Origin: Diphasiastrum complanatum
Taxonomy: Eukaryota > Streptophyta > Lycopodiopsida > Lycopodiales > Lycopodiaceae
DNA length: 64,000 nucleotides
Assembly (NCBI GenBank): GCA_029204225.1
Contig: CM055111.1
Span: 4,340,933 to 4,404,932, forward strand
Direction of reading: 5' to 3'
Under the pieces are notes generated by a model. That model saw only the letters and a program-made list of their open reading frames with translations. It did no database searches and was not told the DNA's origin. This document shows positions 1 to 16,739 of this stretch, one piece after another. The translations under genes and the position numbers were made by a program. Each line of letters starts with the position of its first letter. Within the stretch, counting starts at the first letter, position 1.

Positions 1-530
1 ATAAAGAAAGACGTTGATCATTGAGGGAAAGAGTTAAAATAGCAATGATCGACTTATACAGTGCTTTCTTATTTCGACGGCACCACGTGTGCTCAGTTCT
101 AGAATTATCGGGCCATCTTTCTTTTACGAGCCCTTTGAGTACTTTTAAGTAACTTTATCTTTGTACTTGATAATTAGTTGAATATACAGTTTGAGGTGAG
201 CTATTATGTTGTCTTGTCTTGTTGTACTTGACGGTGTGCTAAGGCGATTGATCCGGTCGGGTGGTTAAACTATGTTTCTTAACTTTCCTACATAAAGAGA
301 ACGCCAGCATGCAAGCATAATATTCCAAATTAGAAGTCTAGCCTGGAAAAATATTTTTCTCTGATTATTTTACAAAATTGCTTATAGGCAATCTGTCCGA
401 AGGCAATCAACTCTCCATCAAGGGCTTTGAGCAAAGTATCCCATATTTGTAATAAATATGGTATATTCTGGTTCATTTAGGAAAATAGAAGACAAGGCAA
501 ATTGAACAAAACTCTTCAGATTGGGGTCTC
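1..530. other. Non-coding, unassigned
   Basis: No open frame of note and no recognisable repeat. It lies on the 3' side of the minus-strand gypsy integrase remnant that begins near 1515, so it may be the 3' non-coding part or LTR of that element. I see no LTR edge or polypurine tract that would prove this. Confidence 0.4.
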
Positions 531-662
531 TAATGTAAGATAGTTTGTACCCTCTCTTCTCAAGATATGATCCCTCCTAGACTACTCCACTTCGGTTAAT
601 GTAAGATAGTTTGTACCCTCTCTTCTCAAGATATGCTCCCTCCTAGACTACTCCACTTCGGT
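531..662. repeat. 66-bp tandem duplication (two copies)
   Basis: Two head-to-tail copies at 531-596 and 597-662, each beginning TAATGTAAGATAG. I see one mismatch (GATCCC versus GCTCCC), so the duplication looks recent. The first bases of a third copy (TAATGTAA) follow. It is non-coding, and the second copy overlaps the 3' end of the minus-strand open frame at 643-1074. Confidence 0.9.
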
Positions 663-1074
663 TAATGTAATCGAGTTTGGTAGTAGAGATAGTGCCATCT
701 ACTGGTAAGCCCAATGTTTGACAGTAAAATTGTCCTGTGATAACTATAGGTTTATTCCAAACTATGTTACTTAGATGCCCATCCTCAGTTTCGCCTAAGT
801 TTTGAATCAGTTCATGGCATAGGTCTGATAGAACTACTGAAAGATCAAATTGAAGTAACCCTTCAATTCTAGCTCTAACAACGAATGGTTGCAGAGCTCG
901 TAATGCTAGTTTTGGATGAGTTTTGAAAACTATCACCATTGTGTCAGTTTGGAATACGAGAAAGCTAGCGATGGTAGTAGTGAGCGTGTTGGATCGTAAC
1001 AAGAGGAACACCGTAACGATTGCGAAGGCAGCAGAAAAAGTGAAAATGAACGAAAAAGAAAAAGTGTTTAACAT
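643..1074 (-). other. Unrecognised 143-codon open frame with hydrophobic N-terminus
   Basis: The predicted product starts with about 25 hydrophobic residues (rich in Phe, Ala, Val, Leu) that could be a signal peptide or membrane segment. A mixed, soluble-looking region follows. I do not recognise a family. It lies downstream of the minus-strand gypsy integrase and on the same strand, which is where some plant gypsy elements carry an extra env-like frame. Position and the hydrophobic start are the only support, so this is speculative. It may be a chance frame. Confidence 0.15.
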
Positions 1075-1514
1075 GTTAATGAGATGTCGGCGGACTAGAC
1101 CAGTATTTATTAAAAGTGTCTTCCTAATATTGAAGGTACAGTCCTAGAAAATAAAATTTAAAAGTATGAAATGTAAATAACTTCTTTGGTAAAATAAACT
1201 GGCCGAATATCGCAAAACCATATGTGTCGAAATTTTTGCCTATTAAAAATGGTATGTATACAAACATAACGAATTCCACAATGGTGTCGCAATTTTCACA
1301 TAACACAATGGGAATTATATGTGAAGCAAAGGTGTCAGGTTTTTCGCATATTTCTTATATGTTGAAAATAGGTAGAAAACAAATACAAACAATGTTGCAT
1401 TTTTTAGCAAACTAAAATAGTGGACCTTGTCAAACTATATGAAACAAAAAAGTGTCGCATATTTCTCATTGTTCGCAATAAGTCACGAAGCTTAACTTGC
1501 TCATTTTGTTTAGA

Positions 1515-2430
1515 AATCAGTCATAATACTGCTTCACCCAAATGTCCTTCGAGATCTGCTAGTTGTAAGGATCCATTGTTAAAGACTTCTATGACCTTAT
1601 AAGGTCCCATCCATCTAGTGTGCAATTTTCCTGGAAACAACATGTTTTCGTTGTCATACAGAAGCACGTAGTCTCCACGTTTGATTTTGATCTTTTTAAT
1701 GGATTGATCAAAATTTTATTTTATTTTATTTTGGACCCGTTTAGTTTCTATTAATGCTAAACGACGATTCTGAGCTATTTTTCGCTTTTGGAGGCTATCG
1801 TTCTCATCCATACGTTTCTCATTATCAATGCGGAAGGTTGGAACTTCCAATTCTATAGGTAATATCGGGTGCATTCCATATACGAGGTAATACGAAGTCT
1901 ACTTGGTTGTAATTTTCTTGGCAGTTTGATATGCCATAGAACTGATGGTAACTTTTGGTCCCAATCGAAAGAATGTGTTTCCTTTACTTTGTTCAGAATT
2001 TTACACAAGATTCCGTTGGCTCGCTCAATAAGCCCATTAGCTTTGGGATTATACGGAGTGGTTTGGTGATGTGTAATGAAAAAATATGATAATATAGCTT
2101 CAATGGTTTGGTTAAGAAAATGGGTTCCCCTATCACTAACAAGTTCTAAGGGACATCCATAACGAGTGATGTTGTTTTGGAACAAGAACTTTGCCATTGT
2201 TTTGGCATCGTTTTCAACTGTAGCTTCGGCCTCTACCGTTTTGGTAGCATAGTCCGTTGCAACGAGAATGTAACGTTGGCGGATTTTACGAGTGGTTGGT
2301 TTGATAGGCCCTACAAAACTATTCCCCACTTCTCAAAAGGTGCTAAGGGAATAATAGGTGTAAGTGGCCAATGTGTTGCGAGGCTGGCTTTCCTCATCCT
2401 CTTGATGGGGCAAGGGAGAATAGAGAACGC
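1515..2430 (-). pseudogene. Ty3/gypsy integrase remnant
   Basis: Minus-strand remnant of the integrase that inserts retrotransposon cDNA into the chromosome. Reading from 2430 downward, a linker resembling WPLTPIIPLAPFEKWG precedes the catalytic core. The core shows the first Asp in VATDYATK, the second in LVSDRGTHF and the Glu in GLIERANG, with the expected spacing. The C-terminal region continues to about 1515, with GDYVLLYDNE and FPGKLHTRWMGPYKV, typical of gypsy integrase tails. It is broken: a frameshift near 2330 separates the linker from the core, another near 1855 separates the core from the tail, and stops occur. RT, RNase H and LTRs are not visible beside it. Confidence 0.85.
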
Positions 2431-3070
2431 AAACGAAGAAGAGAGCAGGAATATTGCAGAACAGCTCTCCCGTTACAATCAGCTGCTAAAATTAATTCAT
2501 ACTCACAAAAACAAGAGTATAGTCCACCGAAGAGACTAGAGATGGTTTGTGTGTGTGGTATTACAAAAAAATGGATTTAGTATGAGAAGTTTAGTTCTGA
2601 AATAGATGGAAAGAGCAGTATGATATCCTGAGTTCCTCAGGCGTCAAAGATAGCCATTGTCTGATTAGAAGCAAAGGAGTCGTAGACGTCCGTGTTCTGA
2701 TCAGAGTGAGAAAACAAGCGCGATCAAACAGCGATAATATGCATTCAATTACAACAATCCACAACAATGATAGAAACTTACTCTTCTCTCCCTCCCTTTC
2801 TCTCTCACAAAAAAATAACTTTCATAAAGTTTATTTCTAAGTCTACAATGCATATTGCTTAATATTGCCAATTAACCAAAATGAAGAAACTTGATTAATT
2901 TTTTACACCCTTTTAAACTAGTTTTGGCATAGTTTTAATTATACTACTTTGATCCAATTTTAGAATAACTTTCATGCTAAATTTAGATAATCTTTTTAAT
3001 GTTCTAAAATAGTTATCATAATTGATATAAAAAATAGTGTTCACTCTGGATGATTCACTATTTCTTACAT
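2431..3070. other. Non-coding, unassigned
   Basis: AT-rich sequence with no supported gene. The first 100 bases may still belong to the decayed gypsy element upstream of its integrase, but I could not recognise the zinc-binding domain. Confidence 0.4.
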
Positions 3071-3246
3071 CAATTTTACACATCAAGATGTAACTAGAAC
3101 ATGAAGAATCAAATAGAATATAAATGATATGATTCTTCCATGTTTCAAACTTTGAATTCAATTTTACACATCAAGATGTAACTAGAACATGAAGAATCAT
3201 ATAGAATATAAATGATATGAATCCTCCATGTTTCAAACTTTAAATT
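3071..3246. repeat. 88-bp tandem duplication (two copies)
   Basis: Copies at 3071-3158 and 3159-3246 begin CAATTTTACACATCAAGATG and match closely, with a few substitutions (for example AATCAAATAG versus AATCATATAG). Only two units, no spacers, non-coding. Confidence 0.88.
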
Positions 3247-3689
3247 CTCTAGAAAATTACAGCAACCAAACAATAAATGTCAGTGATAACCATTTGCTTG
3301 CTTATCTCCTTTACCTTTGTCCTTTCTTGATATGTTTTCACCATAAAATTCCATGAATGAGCCTCCATTGCCATCTTGTCACAATATATCATCAACACTT
3401 GATGACTTGGCCATGAATGAGTCACATAATAAAGCAAAACCAGCCAAGAATGCTAGTACAACATTAACATCAAAATGATGCAAATCAATGTAGCTAGTTT
3501 TATCATATCTTGGCAATTTGCACACATTCATATGAAATAGCTCAAACATGAAATAGAAGAAATAAAATAAATTTGAACAACATTTGCGTGTTGCTCCTTT
3601 TAACTTTATTTGAGTCTTCATACACCTGCAAAAACATATCCAAAACATCTTTGCCAAATGACTCTCCTTACTAGTTTCAAATTGCCATT

Positions 3690-4060
3690 TTCTTTTTTGT
3701 GTTGTTTGGATCTTTGAACGCCTTGATTTTCAAATTCAAGATAACACAAAAATTCTTTTGTGCTTTTTGATTTAACCCTTTTGTAAATATATCAATTGCC
3801 ATGTACTGCAAAAATTCAAACTTAACTCCTTGTTGAGTATTTTGCTCCTGATGTAGTGGTATTTAATCTCGATGTGCCTACTCTTAGAGTGAAATCTAGG
3901 ACTGATCAATACTGCAATAGCACTTTGATAGTCGCATTGAATAATTGTTCGAGCCGTAAAAAACCCAACAATACACACATGTGAAGAAACCACAAATGTG
4001 TTAATGACCTTCCCTAAGCTTTGTGATAGCACATGAACCACATTTAGCGTGAAATCCACA
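3690..4060 (-). pseudogene. Ty1/copia RNase H C-terminal remnant
   Basis: Minus-strand end of a copia polyprotein. The recognisable block reads QCDYQSAIAV followed by HSKSRHIEIKYHYIR. This corresponds to the conserved copia RNase H C-terminus (CDNxSAI then HxRxKHIExxxHxxR). The family's FTKAL-like motif appears as FTKGL, but in a shifted frame near 3790. Everything upstream (RT, integrase, gag) is missing. An extension to about 3690 resembles the usual copia C-terminal tail. No LTR edge could be fixed. It is dead by frameshift and truncation. Confidence 0.75.
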
Positions 4061-4760
4061 ATTTAATACTAGAATCCAAGGCTAGAACACAATTTATAAC
4101 GCAAATAATCAAAAGTAACTACATTCCACACGTGTGAGAAAGTACAATGAGAATTTATTACTTGAGAAAAAGGCTCTACTCGAGTTAGAGAGAGAATCAC
4201 ATTACAAGCTTACAAAATCACAATCCAAATTGACATGAATTTGTTCCAATGCGTGATTCATCATTAAGAATAATGAATATTTTCACTTACATTTATAGGA
4301 AATGATGATAGCTCATGGTAGTACTAGCATGCAACTAGTTTTGTCCACATCTAAAAGTCTAATCTATCAAAATAGTGACATATATCACTTTGCATGCATG
4401 TATATCCACCTATTTCTACCTACTTTGTACATGTGGCAAATTTTACACTACTAATGTACAAATTCACTTGCATGTATTCATTCCAACTCTTGCATGTCTT
4501 GCATGTCACTTTGGACAATTAGGACTTTATGTATTTATGGTACCTCGAGTTTCTACTAGTCCAATTTTGGCCATTTCATTATCTAAATCTACATGCATGT
4601 CACATATGACAACTAGACATTGTGATGTAGCTCGAGTTCCTACAAGACTAATTTCGATATCTACAAGTTGTAACATTACATGCAAGATGAAAATCTTCAT
4701 CAAACCCAATAGTCAAGTTGGATGGCTTTTTTAATTTCACACTCTTCCTAAAAAGCTATC
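4061..4760. other. Non-coding, with a CACACGTGTG palindrome
   Basis: The palindrome CACACGTGTG lies at 4127-4136, in sequence adjoining the copia RNase H remnant, and matches the core found in other LTRs of this window. A 119-codon open frame at 4375-4734 (+) is low in complexity and matches nothing I recognise. The region may contain LTR debris, but no ends are visible. Confidence 0.35.
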
Positions 4761-5096
4761 AAATTGACTTGAACATTTGAACTTGAAATACTGCAAGGTT
4801 GATCCAATGTTGATGAGGTAACTTTTTGTGTGGATTCTTTGTTTTGCATTTGAAGATCATTTAAAGAATCCATCATAACAACATCTTCACCATAACCATG
4901 ATAAGACCTCTTTGATGGAAATCCCTTGTCAATTTCACCAAACTGCCACTATTTCAATATGCCTTATCCATGCTTGATGTTGATCTTGGAACTAAAAAGT
5001 TCATTTGCATGAACCAAAAAAAGTAGAAAACCGAGGTTTCCATGCCTCACAATGATCACTAAGATCATAGAGATCAAGATCATAACTTGAACAAAA

Positions 5097-5936
5097 TCAT
5101 TGATTAATAAGATTAAACATACTAGCTTGACTAGTCCATACACTATGAACTTTATCCATAAAGGATCTAATCTTGACATCAAACTCTAAATTGATCTCAT
5201 TGAGACTTAATACTTTCTCAAGGGTATAAGTGTCCTCTTTGGATACTTCACTCAACCTCAAAAGAAGTTTACAATATGCCTCTAGAGCATGTTTTCCAAT
5301 ATGTTTGAGCTTGTTCTTATTCTTGCTCTTACAATATCCAAGAGCAACCTTTTGATGATACAACATCTTGCTTTCAAGATAATTTGGAATCATAATTAAG
5401 ACATCAATGACAAGAATTATTTCCAAACAAAAGGCTTTATTCAAAACCAGAATAGCCTTACTAAACCTTTGAGATGAATAAATCTCAACTAAGCAAGATA
5501 ATACATCAAATAAAGAAAGAGAAACGTAAGTGAGTATTTTGGAGTGAATACCACTTGAACTTTTCCTCTCTTTTCCATGAATAAAGAACCACAAGGACTC
5601 GGCTTTGTATAATAAAGATCTCTTGGAATATACATGTTGAGAATATTGCTCCTCTAACCTTGACCCCATCATAAGTTGACCATTCTCAATAGAAATAACT
5701 TTTGATGCTCCTTGAGATACAATGATCTCGGCCCTTTCCAAGGTTGAAAATAGATCTTCATGAATAATAAAATCTCCATTCTCAAACACCTTCAAGATAG
5801 AGGATGTAAAGGCTTTCTAGCCCTCCTTGGTGGATAAGCATCCAACCATGATCCATAAACTTGGATCTCCTTCCATTCTTGCTTCTAAGGAAACACATGC
5901 AAAGCAACAACTTTCATGTAAACTAAGGTAAACAAC
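5097..5936 (-). pseudogene. Unrecognised protein-like sequence inside a copia remnant
   Basis: A long minus-strand frame of about 230 codons ends at 5097. It continues upstream across one in-frame TAG (5817-5819) into further protein-like sequence up to about 5900. The composition looks like an ordinary globular or helical protein: motifs such as VFENGDFIIHED, SLWFFIHGKER and several amphipathic leucine-rich stretches. No copia, gypsy or other transposon domain is visible. On its upstream side lies copia integrase N-terminal sequence (6060-6430), where the integrase core should follow. It could be a captured host-gene fragment or unrelated sequence joined by deletion. I do not recognise the family, and the first residue is not an ATG. 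Confidence 0.3.
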
Positions 5937-7394
5937 TTAAGGCTTATAGTTGAACAAGGCTCCATATGATGTATTTATTCCAATAGCTCCATAAATCCAC
6001 AAAGCTTTGCATAATGGAAAAGAATCATCCACCATAAAACTTGAAGAAACACTTGTGAAATTATCAATAAGAGTAGAAAAGCAAGTATTTCCCTTGCTTA
6101 TTGAAGAAAGATGAACATCTGAGTGTTCCAACTCCAATGGATGTAAAGTCTTGGTAGAAGATATCATAAATGGCTTCTTATGTGATTTTGCTATAAAACA
6201 AGCCACTCTTGGCTTGATCTCCTTGACCATTAAAGACATAGATCTGAAATTGGTATCATGCAATCTCCTATGCCATAACTCCTCCTTGGAAATACTAGTC
6301 GTCAAAGCAATATCACAAGAACTTGCATTTTCATGTAGATCTAACTTGAAAATGCCACAATAGTTTGATCCACATGCTAGGATCTCATCACCTTTCTTAA
6401 TGATACAATTATTGATATTGAATTCCACATCAAAACCACATGTAGCAACTTTTCAACACTTATCACATTCTTTGTGAGGTTAGGAACAAAGAGTACATTG
6501 GAAATTGATAAACTCAGAGTAGATGCAAGATTCAAGGGAATATTTCCAACTCCTTCAATAGAACATGCATGACCAAGAGCTGTGTATATTGATTTCTTAA
6601 GTTCTTGATAAGGTTCAATAGAAATAAGAGAACTCTTGGAGTAACCCATGTGTGATGTAGCACCACTATCAATGTACCAAGATACATCATTGAAGGTTGT
6701 AGAGGAGGACTTGACACCATGAGGGTCTCTTCTCCTTCACTTGCAAATGCGTCTTCTTTGGTAATGTTGGCTTGATTTTCTTGAATCTTTTTGTACTTGG
6801 AGATAGAAGGATGAGATAAATCATTTTCTCCATCATAGTCTTTGTTTTTTGCTTTGTCCTTGTCCTTCTTGAAGTGTTATTGTTGTCCTTTTTTTCTTCC
6901 TCTTGACTTGTCCTTGGTGAAGAGTGCTTTGTCATCTCCACCATCCTTCATTGAGAGTTTGTTGGTCCCCAGCAACTTGTTTTCTTGCATGCTTTCTTCA
7001 GCAATTAGAACTCCTTGAAGAGTTTCCAATGTTGGTAGCTCCTCCTTAATAGCATAGGTTTGGACAATCTTTTCATACTAAGTGTGAGTGATGTGTTCTT
7101 TGCTTCATAAATTATCTTAAGGATATCTCAAGTATCCTTGGCTGAGGTGCAAGTACTAATCTCTCTTAACACTTAATTGAACATATTCATTTTGATAAAA
7201 TGAAGAGCAATTCTAGATCTCTTCTTGAAACTCCGAGCTTCATTAGGAGCTTCAAGTTCTATTTCAATTCCTAACACAATGTCCATTACATCTTGAAGAA
7301 CCAATAATGATTCCATTCTTATCTTCCAAATAGCATAGTTGGAAGATGTTAACCTCTTACCATGATCCAAAAGATATGAACCCATGGATGTCAT
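5937..7394 (-). pseudogene. Ty1/copia gag-protease-integrase N-terminal remnant
   Basis: Minus-strand copia element related to the intact element at 53,341-59,772. Gag begins near 7394 with LTSSNYAIWKIRMESLL, matching LSSSNYSTWKVRMESLL of the intact copy. A lysine-rich gag tail occupies about 6690-6945. The aspartic protease motif DSGATSHM lies near 6650-6680. It is followed by the protease C-terminal part (NVLFVPNLTKNVISVEKLL, about 6470). The GAG-pre-integrase motif LWHRRLHDTNF is at about 6250-6280, then integrase start sequence ELEHSDVHLS near 6125. Several frameshifts and stops break it. Integrase core, RT and RNase H are missing, replaced by unknown sequence from about 6060 down. Confidence 0.85.
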
Positions 7395-9532
<2,138 letters not shown>

Positions 9533-9792
9533 TTTTTTTCTTTCAAAATCCAATATAAGCATCATATCACATTGTCAAAGAGCAATGACAAAACAAGTAA
9601 TTAAAAGATCCCCAAGTGCATCAAGAACTTGGTTAAACCATGCACAAATGCAAATATGTGAAAAATAATTTTTTTTCAAATTCCATTAGAGGCATATCAC
9701 ATTGTCAAAAAACATTGAAAAAACAAGTAAAAAATCTCCAAGTGCATCAAGAACTTGGTTGAACCATGCACAAATGCAAAGATGTAAAATGG
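9533..9792. repeat. 130-bp tandem duplication (two diverged copies)
   Basis: Copies at about 9533-9662 and 9663-9792 share CATATCACATTGTCAAA and AAGTGCATCAAGAACTTGG, 130 bases apart. They differ by scattered substitutions and small indels, so the duplication is older than the 66-bp one. Non-coding. Confidence 0.85.
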
Positions 9793-12620
<2,828 letters not shown>

Positions 12621-12757
12621 CACACGCAAGATGCCAACTGTCGTCTGATTCTAATACTTTTGACTCTCTACTTCAGTTATGTAGTATTTGGGCTTATTGT
12701 AGGAGCCTCTTTCCATATTGTAGAACATTTTATGTCGCTCCTATAATCAGAAAATAG

Positions 12758-12895
12758 TTTGGTAGGAGGTCGAGTGTCAAGTTTTTCAAAACTTTTGGAT
12801 GCATTTGCTATATCAGCATTACTCTTGATGATAGGATAAAGGAGGATCTATCTTCAAAGAAATGTATATTTATTAATTATAGTGAGGTGAAAAAG
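12758..12895 (+). pseudogene. Ty1/copia integrase C-terminal fragment, copy 1
   Basis: 138 bp homologous to the integrase C-terminal region of the intact copia element (its GRRPSVK ... DDRxKEDPSS segment). It is cut off at 12,895 where TGTTAGCAG begins. The same segment recurs at 16,740-16,877 and there continues further into the gene. Point changes and frame breaks make it non-functional. Confidence 0.75.
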
Positions 12896-13988
12896 TGTTA
12901 GCAGATTCTAGGGAATCCCCAGATGCTGAGCCAAGCTGAAGACATAGATCATCTCTCACCCATGACCGAGGAGGTCTCAGAAGGAGGAGAGTAGAAGAAG
13001 CTGAGAGCCGAGCATGAGAGCCGAGAAATTACTAGCTAGGATGACAGTGAATTATCTATGTGAGCCTACATGGTGTATCCCAGAGAAGGAACGACCATGT
13101 ACGAGCTAGTAATATTTCCTAGGCATTGTAAATAAGTGTAGACCCCCTTAAATAATTAAGAGCGAGCCACCTTTTAATGGTGACCTCTAGTGGAAGGGCA
13201 ATTTCCACATGTAATTTCTAATTTGGTGGAATTGCCACTTGGGCTCCACATGGGCAGCCCTCTTGCTTATTTAAGGGCCTCCCTCTCTTGTGAGGGAGCT
13301 TTGAAGTATTGTCAAGTTCTCTTGAGTGAATAAAGAAGATCTTCCATGAGTTCTTGATGATTGTAAAGCTCCTTGTTCATGGCAATGTTCTTGAGTGAAA
13401 TTCCTATGAGCATGTTTTGATTTCCTTTGTGTTTGTGAATTTATTAGATTTCTTGCTTACTCTCTTGCTTTTAGTTGTGGATTAGATTTCATTTCTTGTC
13501 TGTGGATTAATGTAGGAATCAGCATTCAAAACTAAATAGGCTGGATTTGTGGTGTGGTTCTTGCATATTCTCTTACATTTCAATCCTTGATTGTTCTTGG
13601 GCATTCCAAACATCAAGAAAGGGGTGTTTCTTGATTCTTGGGCTGCTGGAATGTTGTTAGGAATTCAGTTTTCTTGTTTCTTGTTGAGTAGTTTAATCTT
13701 GTCATTGTTTGTTCCCTGATTTTAGTAGATAGATTGTAGAATTGCTCCCCGATTCAGAACGCTGATATTTATTGAGCTAGGACTGGTTGCATGGCTTGTA
13801 TATGCATGTAGTTGAGTAACGTACCCGTTTCTCTCCACTGACAAGCTGAGAATACACATTGGTATATGAGAAACAGTTTTGCTGAAAAACTGTTCTAACA
13901 AGAAGACCAGAACTATAAAGAACCATAACCAACGGAAGTAGCAAAAGAAGAAGAACAAACAGTAAAGAAACCGTGTTCACAGATTTAG
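12896..13988 (+). repeat. Candidate 5' LTR and leader of a gag-protease unit
   Basis: Begins TGTTAGCAG immediately after the copia fragment, a plausible LTR start. Inside are a TATTTAA box at 13,268-13,274, a CT-rich stretch just after it and AATAAA at 13,329-13,334. This is the usual promoter/polyadenylation arrangement of an LTR. I could not fix the 3' edge or a primer-binding site, and no second copy exists in the window. The LTR call therefore rests on these signals and on the gag that follows. Confidence 0.45.
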
Positions 13989-15623
13989 GATTTACCTAAG
14001 TACGATGGTAACACTGATCCTCAAAGATTTCTTCAAGTATTTGAGAATGCATGTGATGTCTATGGCGAGACATCACCAGACGCCATGATACAGCTCTTCT
14101 CAATGACCATGATCAATTGAGCACGAGAATGGTTTTTTACCCTTGATCGTGAAGATAAACGAGACTGGTCACTCTTGAAGGAGGCATTTATCAAATGCTT
14201 CAAGCCATTTTGCTTGATCGAAAGTCCTTTTGTCAAGCTAAGTAACATCAAAATGACAAAAGATAAAAAAGTACGTGACTACATTGAATGATTTAAAAGA
14301 TTAAAAGTCCAGGTACAAAAGCAACCCACTGAGTCTATGCTCATAATTTGGTTTCTCGTTGGACTTCCATGATGGATACGACGTGAACTTTGCTCCAATG
14401 ATGAATATACATCATTGAAACAAGCCATGTCTGATGCCATTCGGGAGGAAGATGAGGGCTCAGATGTCGATGAGCCACGTGAATGGAGAGCACATCGTGT
14501 TGTCCAAGAAGCTCGACCAAACGAGGAAACACGAGAATAGTTGTGGAAAACACAGATGGAGTTGCTTAACCAGCAACACCAACAACAGATGGAGAAACTC
14601 ACGAAAGAGTTTCAAAACACTCTTAAGTCTATCCAGAGTTCGATGCTAGGTCAGTTACCCACTGGACAAATCCACCATAGACGAGAGAACACATGGTGCC
14701 CTCATTGTCGAGATGCACACATTGGAAATGAGTGTCCTTCATACCAACCAGTCCCAGATACTTCATTGATCAAATGTGAAATCTGCGACTTTATGGGGCA
14801 TACATCCCTCTATTGTTATTATAATATGAGGAACCAGCCTCACAACCAGTCAGGGGGACATTATGAACCTCCTAGACACCAGTTTGTTTCACAAAATCAA
14901 AATCAACACTATCCATCACAAAACAACCAAGTCCATATACAAGAGTTGCCCAGACAATCTTGACATGAACCTCAACCACAACTGGTACTCTTAGGACCAC
15001 CTCCAAGAGGACAACCTGATCTAGGAGCACGCAAACATAGATACCCTCGAGAGCCTGCACAAGCACATCTAGTAGAAAACTCCTACGATCACTCCTATCA
15101 TCACGATACAACACTTCCATCACCCAGTTCTCAACAATATCAAACAGACAACTCATGCTTGTGCAAATGTGATGAGTATTCCACACCACTAGAAAATCCA
15201 GCGCAGGTAGCCATCCAAGATGGTTATGCTATTGCCACAGGCCCAATGAGCAACCGCTGTTTTATATGTGGGGAAACTAGCCACTTCATGGTTGACTGTA
15301 AAGTGAAGAACCAATACCATGCGGAGTGCCCAAACTGTGTTCGCAAACATAGTTTCAAAGACTGCCCTAAACAACCTAACAGGATCCTTTCCGCACGTCA
15401 TATATCATTCGAACCTGTTAGAGTTCTAACTAGAGCACAACGCCAACAACAAGAACAACAACAAAACAATAAAAACTTAGCTGACCCGCATGGAAGCCAC
15501 TTGACAACTTCTACATTACCAAAAGATTACCCAGAACCAAAAGTGGAACAAAGGCAATACCATGAATTTCGAGATGAGTTTTTGCGAGAGGAAGAACATA
15601 CGAAAAGTGTGTTATCAGTTTGA
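13989..15623 (+). pseudogene. Ty3/gypsy-like gag with four zinc knuckles
   Basis: One continuous reading frame of about 545 codons, interrupted only by five nonsense codons: TGA at 14,118, 14,289, 14,370 and 14,961, TAG at 14,538. Early capsid-like motifs include DPQRFLQVFENACDVYG and AREWF, typical of gypsy gag. The C-terminal half carries four CCHC-type knuckles: CPHCRDAHIGNEC, CEICDFMGHTSLYC, CFICGETSHFMVDC and CPNCVRKHSFKDC. The first and last have X3 rather than X4 before the His. A Gln-rich segment follows. All five stops can be explained by single C-to-T or G-to-A changes, as expected for a methylated, silenced element. The true start is unclear; an in-frame TAG precedes 13,989. Confidence 0.8.
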
Positions 15624-15694
15624 ATCCTCAAAAAGGAGCAATCCCTACATGGACTTGAAGTATTTTTTCTGACCTCCTACAAGCTCAACTCACC

Positions 15695-16704
15695 ATGCCA
15701 TTCCATAGCGCAATAAAATCCTTCACTAGACTTCAACGTTATATCCATCGTAGTTTTCAGCTGCCTACTATTCCTGATGAACAACAAAAAACAGAAGAGA
15801 TTCCTGAAATTCCCCAGATTTCTATGAATTTGCTGAATATAGGTGTTGCTAAGGGGACTAGCATCACCCTGCCTTTGTTTGATAAAGACTATCCCACAGT
15901 ATTTGCTATTCTTGATAGCGGATCAGACGTTAATATAATGGCATTGTCCTTGGCAAAGTCATGGGGCTTCCATACCCTCGATCAACCACGATATAGACTT
16001 CGCATGGCTGATCAGCGAGTTACAGACCCCGCTGGTCATTTATCAAATATCAAAGTTCGAATAGCAGGTGTTAAATTTGTGATCGATTGTGTCATCTTAG
16101 ACTTACCAGAAGATGCCAACACTTATGAACTCCTTCTTGGTACACCCTGGCTCCAGATGGCAGGTGTTGTCCAAGATTGGAAGCATAGCAAAATCACCTT
16201 TGGCAATCACGATAAACGAGTCATTGTTGACTCAACTGGCCATGTCAAGCCTGCTAAAGTTTATGATGATTGGTCATCAACAACTTGTGATGAATCAGAT
16301 AGTGTCCCGATTCAACCAAACGGCCACTATACAAGATCCACAGACATAATCAATTGGGGACAAGAACTAGCCACTCTAGACTATGCTGATTCCAATCGAT
16401 GTCATATCAAAATCGCTGCAGAAGCTGTGGATATTCTTCCATCTTCTACAGACATTGATACACCCATCATCTCACTTATGATAATTGACTCGATTCCTAT
16501 AGCATGGTGCCCAGGAGAACCAGCGTCTCTACTGCCCATGTTTTCGAAGAAGTTATTCTTTCCATGGATGACATTGAAATGACGGATGCACATGTACTCC
16601 TTTATCTAGATGCCCAGCGTTATCTGCGAAAATCAATTTCTCAGGAGATCAAGTCACCAGGACCGTTGGCTCATGTCCAACTAGCATCCAAAGTACCCAA
16701 CACA
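15695..16704 (+). pseudogene. Retroviral-type aspartic protease, Ty3/gypsy-like
   Basis: An open frame of 295 codons (15,695-16,582) in a different frame from the gag before it. The catalytic motif is AILDSGSDVNIM, with the active-site Asp at residue 74. Downstream, LLLGTPWLQ fits the conserved C-terminal GxxWL block of gypsy proteases. The product would cut the Gag polyprotein. Protein-like sequence continues in another frame to about 16,704. No reverse transcriptase, RNase H or integrase follows. At 16,740 the sequence switches abruptly to copia integrase, so this is a gag-protease-only unit, either non-autonomous or truncated. Confidence 0.8.
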
Positions 16705-16739
16705 CAATAGGCCCAAACCCAACCAGAATCGGACAACAA

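Noticed and set aside
531-662. Possible CRISPR-like array
   Set aside because: Only two head-to-tail units without spacers, in plant DNA.
4375-4734. 119-codon plus-strand frame
   Set aside because: No family resemblance, poor composition, overlapped by an equally long antisense frame.
14118-14963. Programmed stop-codon readthrough in the gag
   Set aside because: Five stops of two kinds scattered through the capsid and knuckle region are far more likely decay than recoding.
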